From: Stappia stellulata
Lineage (GTDB): Bacteria; Pseudomonadota; Alphaproteobacteria; Rhizobiales; Stappiaceae
Direction: 5' to 3'
Assembly (NCBI RefSeq): GCF_020176715.1
Contig: NZ_JAIVMF010000010.1
Location: 1-64,000 of the forward strand
DNA length: 64,000 nt
Of the stretch, positions 53,403-61,965 are shown one piece after another (position 1 is the first letter of the stretch; each line of letters begins with the position of its first letter). The notes beneath the pieces are model-generated. The model did no database searches, was not told the origin of the DNA, and saw only the letters and a program-made list of their open reading frames with translations. The translations under genes were made by a program, and so were the position numbers.

Positions 53403-53412
53403 TGTGATCACA
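53403..53412. promoter_or_regulatory. GntR operator O2 (GTGATCAC)
   Basis: TGTGATCACA, a perfect 10-bp palindrome, 33 bp after gntR and about 91 bp before the second synthetase. Same core as O1, 797 bp away. Confidence 0.65.
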
Positions 53413-53503
53413 AATCGAAGGGCCTTGGCTTGCCGCGCAGTCGGCCGCCGGGGCGTGCGGCGCGGGATGTCCGGCCGCCCGTGCGAGGAAAGCAGGTGCA
53501 AGC

Positions 53504-54901
53504 GTGAGCAAGAAGAAGAAGTCTCAGCCCAAGATCGAGAGCCGGCGCGGCGTTGCCTCGCTGGAGGAGGCGGGCACCTGGCTCATCGAGCGGGGCATCG
53601 AGGACATCGAATGCATCGTGCCCGATCTCGCCGGCGTCGCGCGCGGCAAGATGATGCCGACGGAGAAGTTCTTCTCCGGCCCGGTGATGACCATGCCCTC
53701 GTCGATCTTCGCGCAGACGATCTCCGGCGACTATCCGCCGGACGACGAGCGCTTCCAGCACAATCCGACGGACGGTGACCTGTTCTTCCGCGCCGATTAC
53801 TCGACGCTGACCACCGTGCCGTGGGAGAACGATCCGACGGCGCAGCTCATTCACGACGCCTACACCCGCGACGGCATTCCGGTGGAAACCGCGCCGCGCA
53901 ACGTGCTGAAGCGCGTGCTGCAGCTCTATGAGGACGAGGGCTGGGCGCCGATGGTCGCGCCGGAGATGGAGTTCTATCTGGTCAAGCCGAACACCGATCC
54001 GGACTATCCGCTGGAGCCGCCAACAGGCCGCTCTGGGCGTCCGGAAGTGGGGCGGCAGTCCTATTCGATCTCCGCGCTGAACGAGTTCGACGATCTGATC
54101 GACGACATCTACGACCTGTCGGAGGCGCAGGGGCTGGAGATCGACACCCTGATCCACGAGGAGGGGGCCGCGCAGATGGAGATCAACCTGCGCCACGGCC
54201 ATCCGCTGGAGCTGGCCGACCAGGTGTTCCTGTTCAAGCGCACCATTCGCGAGTCGGCGCTGCGCCACGACATGTATGCGACCTTCATGGCCAAGCCGAT
54301 GTCGAACCAGCCCGGTTCCTCGATGCACATCCACCAGTCGGTGGTCGACGCGGAAACCGGCAAGAACATCTTCTCGCTGGAAAACGGCGAGGCGAGCCGG
54401 GAGTTTCTCTCCTTCATCGCCGGCCACCAGACCTATCTGCCGGCAGTGACCTGCATCATGGCGCCCTATGTGAATTCCTACCGCCGCTTCACGCGCGATT
54501 CCACTGCGCCGGTGAATGTCTATTGGGGTTACGACAACCGAACGGTGGGCTTGCGCGTTCCAAATTCCGGTCCTGCGGCGCGCCGTCTTGAAAACCGTGT
54601 GCCGTCGTCGGACGCCAACCCCTATCTGGCAATCGCCGCCTCGCTTGCCTGCGGCTATCTCGGCATCAAGCAGAAGCTGACGCCGGACGAGCCGCGCACC
54701 GGCGATTCCAGCGACAAGATGCACGCGCTGCCGCGCGGCCTGCTGGAAGCGGTCGCCATGTTCGGGGACTGCGAGGAATTGCGGGAACTGTTCGGCGAGA
54801 AATTCGTCGCCACCTACCGGGCGGTCAAGCAGGAGGAGTTCGAGACCTTCATGTCGGTGATCAGCCCGTGGGAACGCGAATACCTGCTGCTCAACGTCTG
54901 A
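53504..54901 (+). CDS. Glutamine synthetase family protein (gamma-glutamylpolyamine synthetase-like, copy 2)
   Basis: 465 residues from GTG 53504. Shares the fold with copy 1 but is clearly different: EMEFYLVK, AQMEINLRHG, SSMHIHQSV, NRTVGLRVPNSG. A lysine-rich N-terminus (SKKKKSQPK) is unusual. It is the first gene of a plus-strand run with an aminotransferase and an FAD oxidase, the typical set for the gamma-glutamyl-putrescine route. Having two PuuA-like paralogues suggests different polyamine substrates or tandem steps (inference). Not a housekeeping GlnA: the length and C-terminus match the PuuA/GlnT group. Confidence 0.9.
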   Translation: MSKKKKSQPKIESRRGVASLEEAGTWLIERGIEDIECIVPDLAGVARGKMMPTEKFFSGPVMTMPSSIFAQTISGDYPPDDERFQHNPTDGDLFFRADYSTLTTVPWENDPTAQLIHDAYTRDGIPVETAPRNVLKRVLQLYEDEGWAPMVAPEMEFYLVKPNTDPDYPLEPPTGRSGRPEVGRQSYSISALNEFDDLIDDIYDLSEAQGLEIDTLIHEEGAAQMEINLRHGHPLELADQVFLFKRTIRESALRHDMYATFMAKPMSNQPGSSMHIHQSVVDAETGKNIFSLENGEASREFLSFIAGHQTYLPAVTCIMAPYVNSYRRFTRDSTAPVNVYWGYDNRTVGLRVPNSGPAARRLENRVPSSDANPYLAIAASLACGYLGIKQKLTPDEPRTGDSSDKMHALPRGLLEAVAMFGDCEELRELFGEKFVATYRAVKQEEFETFMSVISPWEREYLLLNV

Positions 54902-55023
54902 GCGGGCAGGGCGCGTTCCCCACGCAACCCCTAATCACGCGCCTGTCCCGCCATGGGCAGGCGCACCGACACCCATCGCTGCGCCGTCGCGAGAGGCGCG
55001 CCACAACCGGGAGACATCACGCC

Positions 55024-56421
55024 ATGACCGGGGCCTCCAACCTCTATCCGACCCGCGAGCTGCAGGCGCGCGACGCGGCGCATCACATCCATCCCTTCAC
55101 CGACACCAAGTCGCTGAACGCGGAAGGCTCGCGCATCATCACCGGGGCCAAGGGGGTCTGGCTGACGGACAGCGACGGCAACCGCTACCTTGACGGCATG
55201 GCGGGCCTGTGGTGCTGCCAGGTCGGCCACGGGCGCGACGAGATCGCGGATGCGGTGAGCCAGCAGATGCGCGAGCTCGACTATTACAACACCTTCTTCA
55301 AGACCAGCCATCCGCCGGTGATCGCCCTGTCGGAAAAGCTCGCCGAGCTGTCGCCGCCGCAGTTCAACCGCGTGTTCTTCACCTCGTCCGGGTCGGAAGC
55401 CAATGACACGGTGTTTCGCATGGTGCGGACCTATTGGGACCGCATGGGCAAGCCCGACAGGAAGATCATCATTGGCCGCTGGAACGGCTATCACGGCTCG
55501 ACGCTTGCCGGCACCAGCCTCGGCGGCATGAAGGGCATGCACGAGCAGGGCGACCTGCCGGTGCCGGGCGTACGCCACATCGCCCAGCCCTACTGGTTCG
55601 GCGAGGGCGGCGACATGTCGCCCGACGAGTTCGGCATCTGGGCCGCGCGCGAGCTGGAGCGCGAGATCGATGCCGCCGGCGCCGACAAGGTCGCCGCCTT
55701 CATCGCCGAGCCGATCCAGGGCGCGGGCGGGGTCATCATCCCGCCGGACACCTACTGGCCGGAGGTGGCGCGCATCTGCAAGGAGCGCGACATCCTGCTC
55801 GTCGCCGACGAGGTGATCTGCGGCTTCGGGCGTCTCGGCACCTGGTTCGGCTCGCAGTATTACGGCTTCGAGCCGGACCTGATGCCGATCGCCAAGGGCC
55901 TGTCGTCCGGCTATCTGCCGATCGGCGGCGTGCTGGTCTCCGACCGGGTTGGTGCGGCCTTCGTCGACAAGGACGGCGACTTCAACCACGGTTACACCTA
56001 CTCCGGCCATCCCGCCTGCTGTGCGGCAGCCCTTGCCAATCTGGAAATCATGCAGCGCGAGAAGCTGGTGGAGCGGGTTGCCGACGACATCGGTCCCTAT
56101 CTGCAGGCGCGCTGGAAGGCGCTTGGCGACCATCCGCTGGTCGGCGAGGCGCGCATGGTCGGTCTGGTCGGCGCGCTGGAACTGGTCCCCGTCAAGGGCG
56201 ACCGCAGCCGCACGTTCGAAAACGTGGGAACCGTCGGCAACCTGTGCCGTGACCTCTCCTTCGACAACGGGCTCGTCATGCGCGCGGTGCGCGACAGCAT
56301 GATCATCTCGCCGCCGCTGGTCCTGACCCACGAGGAGGCGGACGAACTGGTGGCGCGCGCGCACAAGACGCTGGACCAGACCTATGCCGCGCTGAAGCGC
56401 GACGGCCGCATCGCCGCCTGA
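55024..56421 (+). CDS. Aminotransferase class III (putrescine/polyamine:pyruvate aminotransferase-like)
   Basis: 465 residues from ATG 55024, with GGGAG upstream; an in-frame extension to the left overlaps the end of the synthetase and is not conserved. The PLP lysine is Lys291 in IAKGLSSGY, with the usual DEVICGFGRLG and SSGSEANDTVFRM motifs. It fits SpuC/aspartate aminotransferase-family proteins that transfer the amino group of putrescine or its glutamylated derivative, yielding an aminoaldehyde. Context supports a polyamine substrate. The FAD oxidase follows after 14 bp. Confidence 0.9.
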   Translation: MTGASNLYPTRELQARDAAHHIHPFTDTKSLNAEGSRIITGAKGVWLTDSDGNRYLDGMAGLWCCQVGHGRDEIADAVSQQMRELDYYNTFFKTSHPPVIALSEKLAELSPPQFNRVFFTSSGSEANDTVFRMVRTYWDRMGKPDRKIIIGRWNGYHGSTLAGTSLGGMKGMHEQGDLPVPGVRHIAQPYWFGEGGDMSPDEFGIWAARELEREIDAAGADKVAAFIAEPIQGAGGVIIPPDTYWPEVARICKERDILLVADEVICGFGRLGTWFGSQYYGFEPDLMPIAKGLSSGYLPIGGVLVSDRVGAAFVDKDGDFNHGYTYSGHPACCAAALANLEIMQREKLVERVADDIGPYLQARWKALGDHPLVGEARMVGLVGALELVPVKGDRSRTFENVGTVGNLCRDLSFDNGLVMRAVRDSMIISPPLVLTHEEADELVARAHKTLDQTYAALKRDGRIAA

Positions 56422-56435
56422 AAGACCCGCGCGCC

Positions 56436-57725
56436 ATGACCGACATCACCGAGGCCCATGCGCCCTCCTATTATGCCGCAACCGCGCCGGAACGCTCCGC
56501 GCGTCCGGCTTTGGCGGAACCGGTTCATGCCGATGTCGCGGTCATCGGCGCCGGCTTCACCGGTCTCAATGCGGCGCTGACGCTGGCGGAGGCCGGGCGC
56601 TCGGTCGTGGTTCTGGAGCAGAACCGGGTCGGCTGGGGCGCGAGCGGGCGCAACGGCGGCCAGTTGCACAGCGGCCAGAGGCGCGACCAGGAGCATCTGG
56701 AAAGCGCCTATGGCCTGCCGACCGCGCGCCGTCTCTGGGAGATGGCGGAGGAGGCCAAGGCGCTGCTGCACGATCGTGCCGAACGCTATGCCATCGATTG
56801 CGAGTGGATGCCGGGGCTGATCGAGGCGGCGCACAAGAAGGGCTTCGTCGACGACGAGCGCGCCTATGCCGAAAAGCTCGCGCGCGATTACGGCTACGAC
56901 AAGCTGTCCCTCCTGTCGCGCGACGAACTGACGGCTGCGATCGGCACGCCGGCCTATTTCGGCGGGGTGCGGGACGCGGGTGCCGGACACCTGCACACGC
57001 TGAAACTGGCGCAGGGCCTCGCCGATGCGGTGGAGACCGCCGGCGGTGTGGTGCATGAGGCGACGACGGTTACCCGCGTCACCCCGCGCGGCGGGCGGGT
57101 GTTCGTGGAAACCACCCATGGTTCGGTCGATGCGGGCTCCGTGGTTCTCGCCGGCAATGGCTATGTGTCGGGGCTGGATCGCGACAGCGACGCCCGGATC
57201 ATGCCGATCAACAACTACATCCTCACCACCGAGCCTCTGTCGCAGGCGCAGGCCGATGCGCTGATTCCGGGCCGCGAGGCCGTCTCCGACAGCCGCTTCG
57301 TCGTCTATTACTGGCGCCTGACCCAGGACCGGCGGCTGCTGTTCGGCGGCGGCGAGACCTACCGGCGCGGTTTTCCGCCCGACGTGCGGGCCTTCGTGCG
57401 CCATCACCTGAAGAACGTCTATCCGCAGCTTGCCGACGCGCCGGTGTCCCATGCCTGGGGCGGCACGCTGGGCGTCACCCAGACGCGCATGCCGTGTCTG
57501 CGGCGCACACAGCCCGGCGTCTATGTCGCGGCCGGCTTTTCCGGACATGGTGTCGCCATGGCGGGCTTTTGCGGTCATGTCACCGCCCAGGCGATGATCG
57601 GCGATGCTGAGCGCTTCGACGTGTTCTCCAGCCTTCCCACGCCGCGCTTTCCGGGCGGGCGCGCCTTCCGCTGGCCGATCCTCGTGCTGGCGATGAGCTG
57701 GTTCGCGCTGCGCGACCGGCTTTAG
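56436..57725 (+). CDS. FAD-binding oxidoreductase (PuuB-like gamma-glutamylputrescine oxidase)
   Basis: 429 residues. The N-terminal dinucleotide fold is VIGAGFTGLNAALTLAEAGR, followed by GASGRNGGQLHSGQR, the pattern of PuuB/OrdL-like amine oxidases of the DAO family. Late motif HAWGGTLGVTQTRMP and VYVAAGFSGHGVAM bind the flavin. It would oxidise glutamylated putrescine to an aldehyde with H2O2 release. Last gene of the polyamine run; convergent with the iron permease gene at 28 bp. Confidence 0.92.
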   Translation: MTDITEAHAPSYYAATAPERSARPALAEPVHADVAVIGAGFTGLNAALTLAEAGRSVVVLEQNRVGWGASGRNGGQLHSGQRRDQEHLESAYGLPTARRLWEMAEEAKALLHDRAERYAIDCEWMPGLIEAAHKKGFVDDERAYAEKLARDYGYDKLSLLSRDELTAAIGTPAYFGGVRDAGAGHLHTLKLAQGLADAVETAGGVVHEATTVTRVTPRGGRVFVETTHGSVDAGSVVLAGNGYVSGLDRDSDARIMPINNYILTTEPLSQAQADALIPGREAVSDSRFVVYYWRLTQDRRLLFGGGETYRRGFPPDVRAFVRHHLKNVYPQLADAPVSHAWGGTLGVTQTRMPCLRRTQPGVYVAAGFSGHGVAMAGFCGHVTAQAMIGDAERFDVFSSLPTPRFPGGRAFRWPILVLAMSWFALRDRL

Positions 57726-57753
57726 CGGCCGCGCGCCGGGTCCTGCCCGGTGG

Positions 57754-59463
57754 TCATGTGCGCGCGGTGTTGTGGTCGCGGAAGCTTTTCGCCGAGGTGC
57801 GGGCCAGCAGGATCGACGGCAGCAGGCCGACGAGCACGATGGCAAGGGCTGCCAGCGCGCCTTCGCCCACCGCCTCGCGCGAGGCGGCATTATAGACCGT
57901 CGTCGCCAGCGTTTCGAAGTTGAACGGCCTGAGCAGGATCGTCGCCGGAAGCTCCTTCATGCAGTCAACGAAGGCCAAGAGCAGCGCGGTCAGCAGCACC
58001 GGCCGGATCATCGGCAGATGCACCTCGAATAGGATGCGCCCCGAGCTGCGCCCGAGCGTGCGCGCGGCCATGTCGAGATGCGGCGTCACCTTGCCGAAGC
58101 CGCCTTCCACCTGCCCGTAGGCCACCGCCAGGAAGCGCACCATATAGGCGTAGACCAGTGCCGCGCCCGAGCCGACGAGCAGCAGCCCGGTGGAAAAGCC
58201 GAAGGTGGAGCGAGCGATGCCATCGACGAAATTGTCGAGGGTGGCGAGCGGGATCAGGATGCCAACGGCAAGCACCGTGCCCGGAATGGCATAGCCGATG
58301 GAGGCGACACGCCCGAAGAGCTGCGTCGCCGCATTCGGCCGCACCCGCTGCGAATAGGTCAGCACGACGCCCAGCACCACGGTGAGCAGCGCCGCGGCGA
58401 CGGAGAGCGTCAGGCTGTTGACGACCGCCGAGATAAGGGCGGGGTCGGACAGTTCGTCGAGCCGGCGGCTGGCGTAGTCGACCAAGAGGCTTGCGGGAAA
58501 GACGAAGCCGAGGGCAACGGGCGTGGCGCAGGCGGCGATCGCAAGGCCGGCGCGCCAGCCGGTCAGCCGGTAGCTCGGCAGCGCCAGATAGCGCGAGGTG
58601 GTGATGTGGAAGCGCTGCTTGCGCCGGGCGTGGCGTTCCACCCACAAAAGCGCGAAGACGAGCGCCAGCATGGCAACGGCAAGCTGCGCCGCGCCGCCGA
58701 GGCTCGAGCGGTTGATCCACGTGTCGTAGATCGAGAAGGTCATCGTCTGCACGCCGAAGAAGGTGACGGCGCCGATGTCGTTCAGGCATTCCATCAGGGC
58801 GAGCGACAGGCCGACGACGATCGCCGGGCGCGCCAGCGGCAGCGCGACGCGGAAGAACAGGCGCAGCGGCCCCGCGCCAAGGGTGCGCGACACGTCGAGC
58901 GCGCAAGCCGATTGCAGCAGGAAGGACGCCCGCGTCGTCAGATAGACGTAAGGGTAGAGCACGAAGCTCATCACGAAGATCGCCCCGCCGAGTGAGCGGA
59001 TTTCGGGAAACCAGTAGTCGCGCGAGGTCTGGAACCCGAAGATGGCCCTCAGCGCCGACTGGACGGGGCCGGTGTAGTCGAGGATTTCCACATAGGTGTA
59101 GGCGATGATGTAGGTCGGCACGGCCAGCGGCACCAGCAGCGCCCAGTCGAACAGCGCGCGGCCGGGAAAGCGGCACATGGTGACGAGCCAGGCGGTCCCG
59201 ACGCCGATCACGAGCGTGATCGCGCCGACGCCGGCCATCAGCAGCACGGTGGTCCACAACGAGCGCGGCAGCACCGTTGCAAACAGGTGCCCCCAGATGT
59301 CGCCGGTCGCCTGGAAGGCCAGAACGATCAGCGCGATGACGGGCATCAGGGTCAGCGCGGCGGCGATGAAGCCGGTGCCGACCCAGATGCGGTCCGCGGC
59401 GGTTGCCGCCGATTTCGGCGGACGTGCCGCCGCGAGGGCGTCGGAATGGGTTGCGTCGGTCAT
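57754..59463 (-). CDS. Iron(III) ABC transporter permease (FbpB/SfuB-like, fused)
   Basis: 569 residues with about twelve membrane segments, a fusion of two permease halves. Both halves have an EAA-type loop (VSRTLGAGPLRLFFRVALP and AARTLGRSSGRILFEVHLP). This is the FbpB layout of ferric-ion importers. It lies 107 bp after the binding-protein gene, with a hairpin between them. No ATPase gene follows, so the energy-coupling subunit must be elsewhere. Thiamine-type permeases are alternatives, but the upstream SBP has ferric-site tyrosines. Confidence 0.9.
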   Translation of the reverse strand: MTDATHSDALAAARPPKSAATAADRIWVGTGFIAAALTLMPVIALIVLAFQATGDIWGHLFATVLPRSLWTTVLLMAGVGAITLVIGVGTAWLVTMCRFPGRALFDWALLVPLAVPTYIIAYTYVEILDYTGPVQSALRAIFGFQTSRDYWFPEIRSLGGAIFVMSFVLYPYVYLTTRASFLLQSACALDVSRTLGAGPLRLFFRVALPLARPAIVVGLSLALMECLNDIGAVTFFGVQTMTFSIYDTWINRSSLGGAAQLAVAMLALVFALLWVERHARRKQRFHITTSRYLALPSYRLTGWRAGLAIAACATPVALGFVFPASLLVDYASRRLDELSDPALISAVVNSLTLSVAAALLTVVLGVVLTYSQRVRPNAATQLFGRVASIGYAIPGTVLAVGILIPLATLDNFVDGIARSTFGFSTGLLLVGSGAALVYAYMVRFLAVAYGQVEGGFGKVTPHLDMAARTLGRSSGRILFEVHLPMIRPVLLTALLLAFVDCMKELPATILLRPFNFETLATTVYNAASREAVGEGALAALAIVLVGLLPSILLARTSAKSFRDHNTART

Positions 59464-59514
59464 GCCCGGCTGTCTTGAAGGCTCGGCGCGGCTGGCGGCA
59501 AGCGGAAACGGGAA

Positions 59515-59545
59515 ACGGCGCCCGGGCGAAATCGCCGGGCGCCGT
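59515..59545 (-). terminator. Hairpin between the iron binding-protein and permease genes
   Basis: ACGGCGCCCGG and CCGGGCGCCGT arms with CGA/TCG inner pairs, one bulged G and a tiny loop, 25 bp after the binding-protein stop. On the minus strand it is followed by TTTCCCGTTT. It may act as a partial terminator so that the binding protein is made in excess. Confidence 0.6.
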
Positions 59546-59569
59546 GTGTTGTGGACGAAGCTGTCTCGA

Positions 59570-60622
59570 TCAGCTGGAGGGCCCGTCGTTGAAGCCGACC
59601 TTGTCGACCAGCTCGCTGGCCGTCTTGCGGTTTTCGGCGATCTCGGAAAGCGGCAGGCTGTCCGGGGTCAACTCGCCCCAGGAGGCGACGCGCTCGGAAA
59701 CCGGAACGCCGGGCTTCACCGGATATTCGTAGTTGGAGTCCGCGTAGATGCGCTGGGCGTCCTCGGAGGTGAGGAACTCGATCAGCTTCTTCGCGGCATC
59801 CGGATGCGGTGCGTGCTTGGCCATCACCACGCCGGCGATGTTCACATGGGTGCCGCGGTCCTGCGAATTCGGGAACAGGATCTTGACCGAGTCGGCCCAC
59901 TCCTTCTGCTCCGGCTCCTTCTCGTTGGTCTGCATCTTGCCCATGTAATAGGTGTTGCCCAGCGAGATGTCGCATTCACCGGCGTAGATCGACTTCACCT
60001 GCGCCCGGTCGTTGCCGGACGGCTTCGAGGCGAGGTTGTCGCGCACGCCGGCAAGCCATTCTTCCGTCTTTTCCGCGCCGTGGTGCGCGACCATCGAGGC
60101 GAAGAGACCGATGGAATAGACGTGCTGGCCGGAGCGGGTGCAGATACGTCCGCGCCACTTCTCGTCGGCCAGTTCCTCATAGGTGATCGTGTCCTGCTCG
60201 ACCCGATCCTTCGAGGCGTAGATCACGCGCGCGCGGGTGGTCAGGCCGATCCAGTGACCTTCGGGGTCGCGGTACTCGGCGGGAATATTCGCCTCGATCG
60301 CATCGGAGGTCACCGGCTGGGTGATGCCCAGCTGCTTGGCGCCGTCGAGGCGGCCGATGTCGACGGTCAGCAGCACGTCGGCGGGCGAATTCGCGCCTTC
60401 CGCCTGGATGCGCTCGCCAAGTCCCTTGTCGGCGAAAATCACATTGGTCTTGATGCCGGTTTCCTTGGTGAAGGCGTCGAGCAGCGGCTCGATCAGAAAC
60501 GGCTGGCGGTAGGAATAGATGTTCACTTCCCCGTCCGCGGCTGCCGGCATGGCGAAGCTGGCGGAGGTCAGGAAGAGAGCGGCAAGCGTGCAGGCACGCG
60601 CGGCCGTGGTCTTTTTGGTCAT
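59570..60622 (-). CDS. Fe(3+) ABC transporter substrate-binding protein (FbpA-like)
   Basis: 350 residues from ATG 60622, with GGAG 8 bases upstream. Signal peptide (ARACTLAALFLTSASFAMPA) cut near AAA-DG, mature start EVNIYSYRQPFLIEPLLDAF. The adjacent tyrosines in LGNTYYMGKM are the Fe(III)-ligating pair of FbpA/FutA proteins. It binds ferric ion (perhaps as citrate complex) in the periplasm. Promoter with an Irr-like palindrome upstream, so iron-regulated expression is likely. Confidence 0.93.
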   Translation of the reverse strand: MTKKTTAARACTLAALFLTSASFAMPAAADGEVNIYSYRQPFLIEPLLDAFTKETGIKTNVIFADKGLGERIQAEGANSPADVLLTVDIGRLDGAKQLGITQPVTSDAIEANIPAEYRDPEGHWIGLTTRARVIYASKDRVEQDTITYEELADEKWRGRICTRSGQHVYSIGLFASMVAHHGAEKTEEWLAGVRDNLASKPSGNDRAQVKSIYAGECDISLGNTYYMGKMQTNEKEPEQKEWADSVKILFPNSQDRGTHVNIAGVVMAKHAPHPDAAKKLIEFLTSEDAQRIYADSNYEYPVKPGVPVSERVASWGELTPDSLPLSEIAENRKTASELVDKVGFNDGPSS

Positions 60623-60715
60623 ATCGAACTCCAGACGATCAGGGGGCAAGGCCCTGCCGAAGAGGCGGATGTCATCGCCGCGTCGCCCCGGTGCGGGTGC
60701 GTCGCGACTGGGGGC

Positions 60716-60743
60716 ATCATAAAAACAGGAGTTTCTGTGTCAA
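60716..60743 (-). promoter_or_regulatory. Sigma-70-type promoter of the iron-transport operon
   Basis: On the minus strand the -35 TTGACA (60743-60738) and -10 TATGAT (60721-60716) are spaced by 16 bp, near-consensus, about 94 bp upstream of the binding-protein ATG. The best promoter match I saw in the window. Confidence 0.7.
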
Positions 60744-60768
60744 CAATAAAAGCGTGCAAAATCAATAC

Positions 60769-60785
60769 CTTGGAATTATTCCAAA
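60769..60785 (-). promoter_or_regulatory. Irr/ICE-like palindrome upstream of the iron-transport promoter
   Basis: TTTGGAATAATTCCAAG on the minus strand contains the perfect odd palindrome TTGGAAT-A-ATTCCAA. It fits the Irr iron-control element as I remember it (TTTRGAAYNRTTCYAAA) at 16 of 17 positions. Its centre is about 34 bp upstream of the -35, an activator-like position. Identity is inferred from motif alone. Confidence 0.55.
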
Positions 60786-60867
60786 GTAACCTGAGTGGAG
60801 ACGTCCGGTTTCGCCGGCTGGAGTCGTACCGAACCACCTGCAAGGCGTTCGCAAAAGCGAAGCCGGG

Positions 60868-61830
60868 TCAGGGAGTTGGCGTTCCGCCGGCGAGGACCTC
60901 GGCCATCCAGCGGGTGTCGATGTTCTGTCCGCACAGGATCACGCCGGGCGTTTCGCCGCGGTTCGTGTCGGCCATCAATGCGGCGAGCGGGGCCGCACCT
61001 GCGCCCTCTGCGACATTATGCGTCGTGCGATAGTAGAGGCGGATCGCCTCGGCCACCTGGTCGTCACTGACGCGCACGATGTCTTCCGCACCGGCGCGAA
61101 TCATCGCCAGCGCCTGCTCGTCGGGGCAGCGCACCGCCATGCCGTCGGCGAAGGTGGCGGCGCTCGCCGTTTCCGTCAGGTGCCCGCTTTCCAGCGAGCG
61201 CGCATAGGCGTCCGCCTTGTCGGAGACGACGCCGACGATCTTCGTCTTCAGCCCGAGCGCGTCGCGGGCGGAAATCAGGGCGCAGATGCCCGATCCCAGC
61301 CCGATCGGCACATAGACCACGTCGAGCTCCGGCACCGCGCGGAAGAACTCCAGCCCGTAGGTGGCGACCCCGCGCACCAGATCGGCATGAAAGCTCGGGA
61401 TCATCGTCAGGCCCTGTTCCTCGGCAAGGCGCATGGCCTCCGCCTTGGCCGCATCGAAATCGGTGCCATGTTCGATGAGATTGGCGCCAAACGCCCGCAT
61501 CGCCGCGTTCTTTTCAGTCGAGTTGCCCTGCGGCACGACGATATGGCAGTCGAGGCCGAGCCGGCCGGCGGCAAAGGCCAGGCTCTGGCCGTGATTGCCC
61601 CGCGTGGCGGAAATGATGCCGGTGCCGCGCGGCATCTTCTCCGCAAGCCCCTGAAGCAGCACCAGCCCGCCGCGCACCTTGAAGGCGCCGGTCGGCGTGT
61701 GGTTCTCGTGCTTCACCCAGACCGTGCGGCCGACCGCCTCGCCGAGCAGCGGCCAGGCATATTGCGGCGTCGGGCGCATCGCGCGATAGACGATCTCGGC
61801 GGCGTCCTCGATGGCGGCGAGGGTGAGCAT
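60868..61830 (-). CDS. Threonine/serine dehydratase (PLP fold type II)
   Basis: 320 residues from ATG 61830 with GGAG 6 bases upstream. PLP lysine is Lys51 in PTGAFKVRGG; SATRGNHGQSLAFAA and the glycine-rich GLGSGI phosphate loop follow. It lacks the regulatory ACT domain of biosynthetic IlvA, so it is a catabolic-type threonine/serine dehydratase or related (a hydroxyectoine-utilisation EutB-like function is possible). No ectoine genes lie nearby. Produces an oxo acid and ammonia. Stands alone, upstream of the iron genes. Confidence 0.88.
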   Translation of the reverse strand: MLTLAAIEDAAEIVYRAMRPTPQYAWPLLGEAVGRTVWVKHENHTPTGAFKVRGGLVLLQGLAEKMPRGTGIISATRGNHGQSLAFAAGRLGLDCHIVVPQGNSTEKNAAMRAFGANLIEHGTDFDAAKAEAMRLAEEQGLTMIPSFHADLVRGVATYGLEFFRAVPELDVVYVPIGLGSGICALISARDALGLKTKIVGVVSDKADAYARSLESGHLTETASAATFADGMAVRCPDEQALAMIRAGAEDIVRVSDDQVAEAIRLYYRTTHNVAEGAGAAPLAALMADTNRGETPGVILCGQNIDTRWMAEVLAGGTPTP

Positions 61831-61965
61831 GGCAATCTCCGGAAGTGGCGCGGGCTGCGCGAAAGAGGCGGGCGTGCCGGGCCGGCCGGCCCGGTCGCAA
61901 AAGTTTCGCGCGTCTGCAAGGCCCCGGTCAATCCCGCAGGCGCTCCCCCTCGGACGGGACGTGCC

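Noticed and set aside
57736-57750. CCGGG-N5-CCCGG hairpin between the convergent oxidase and permease genes
   Set aside because: Only 5 bp of stem and no T-tract; too weak to list as a terminator.
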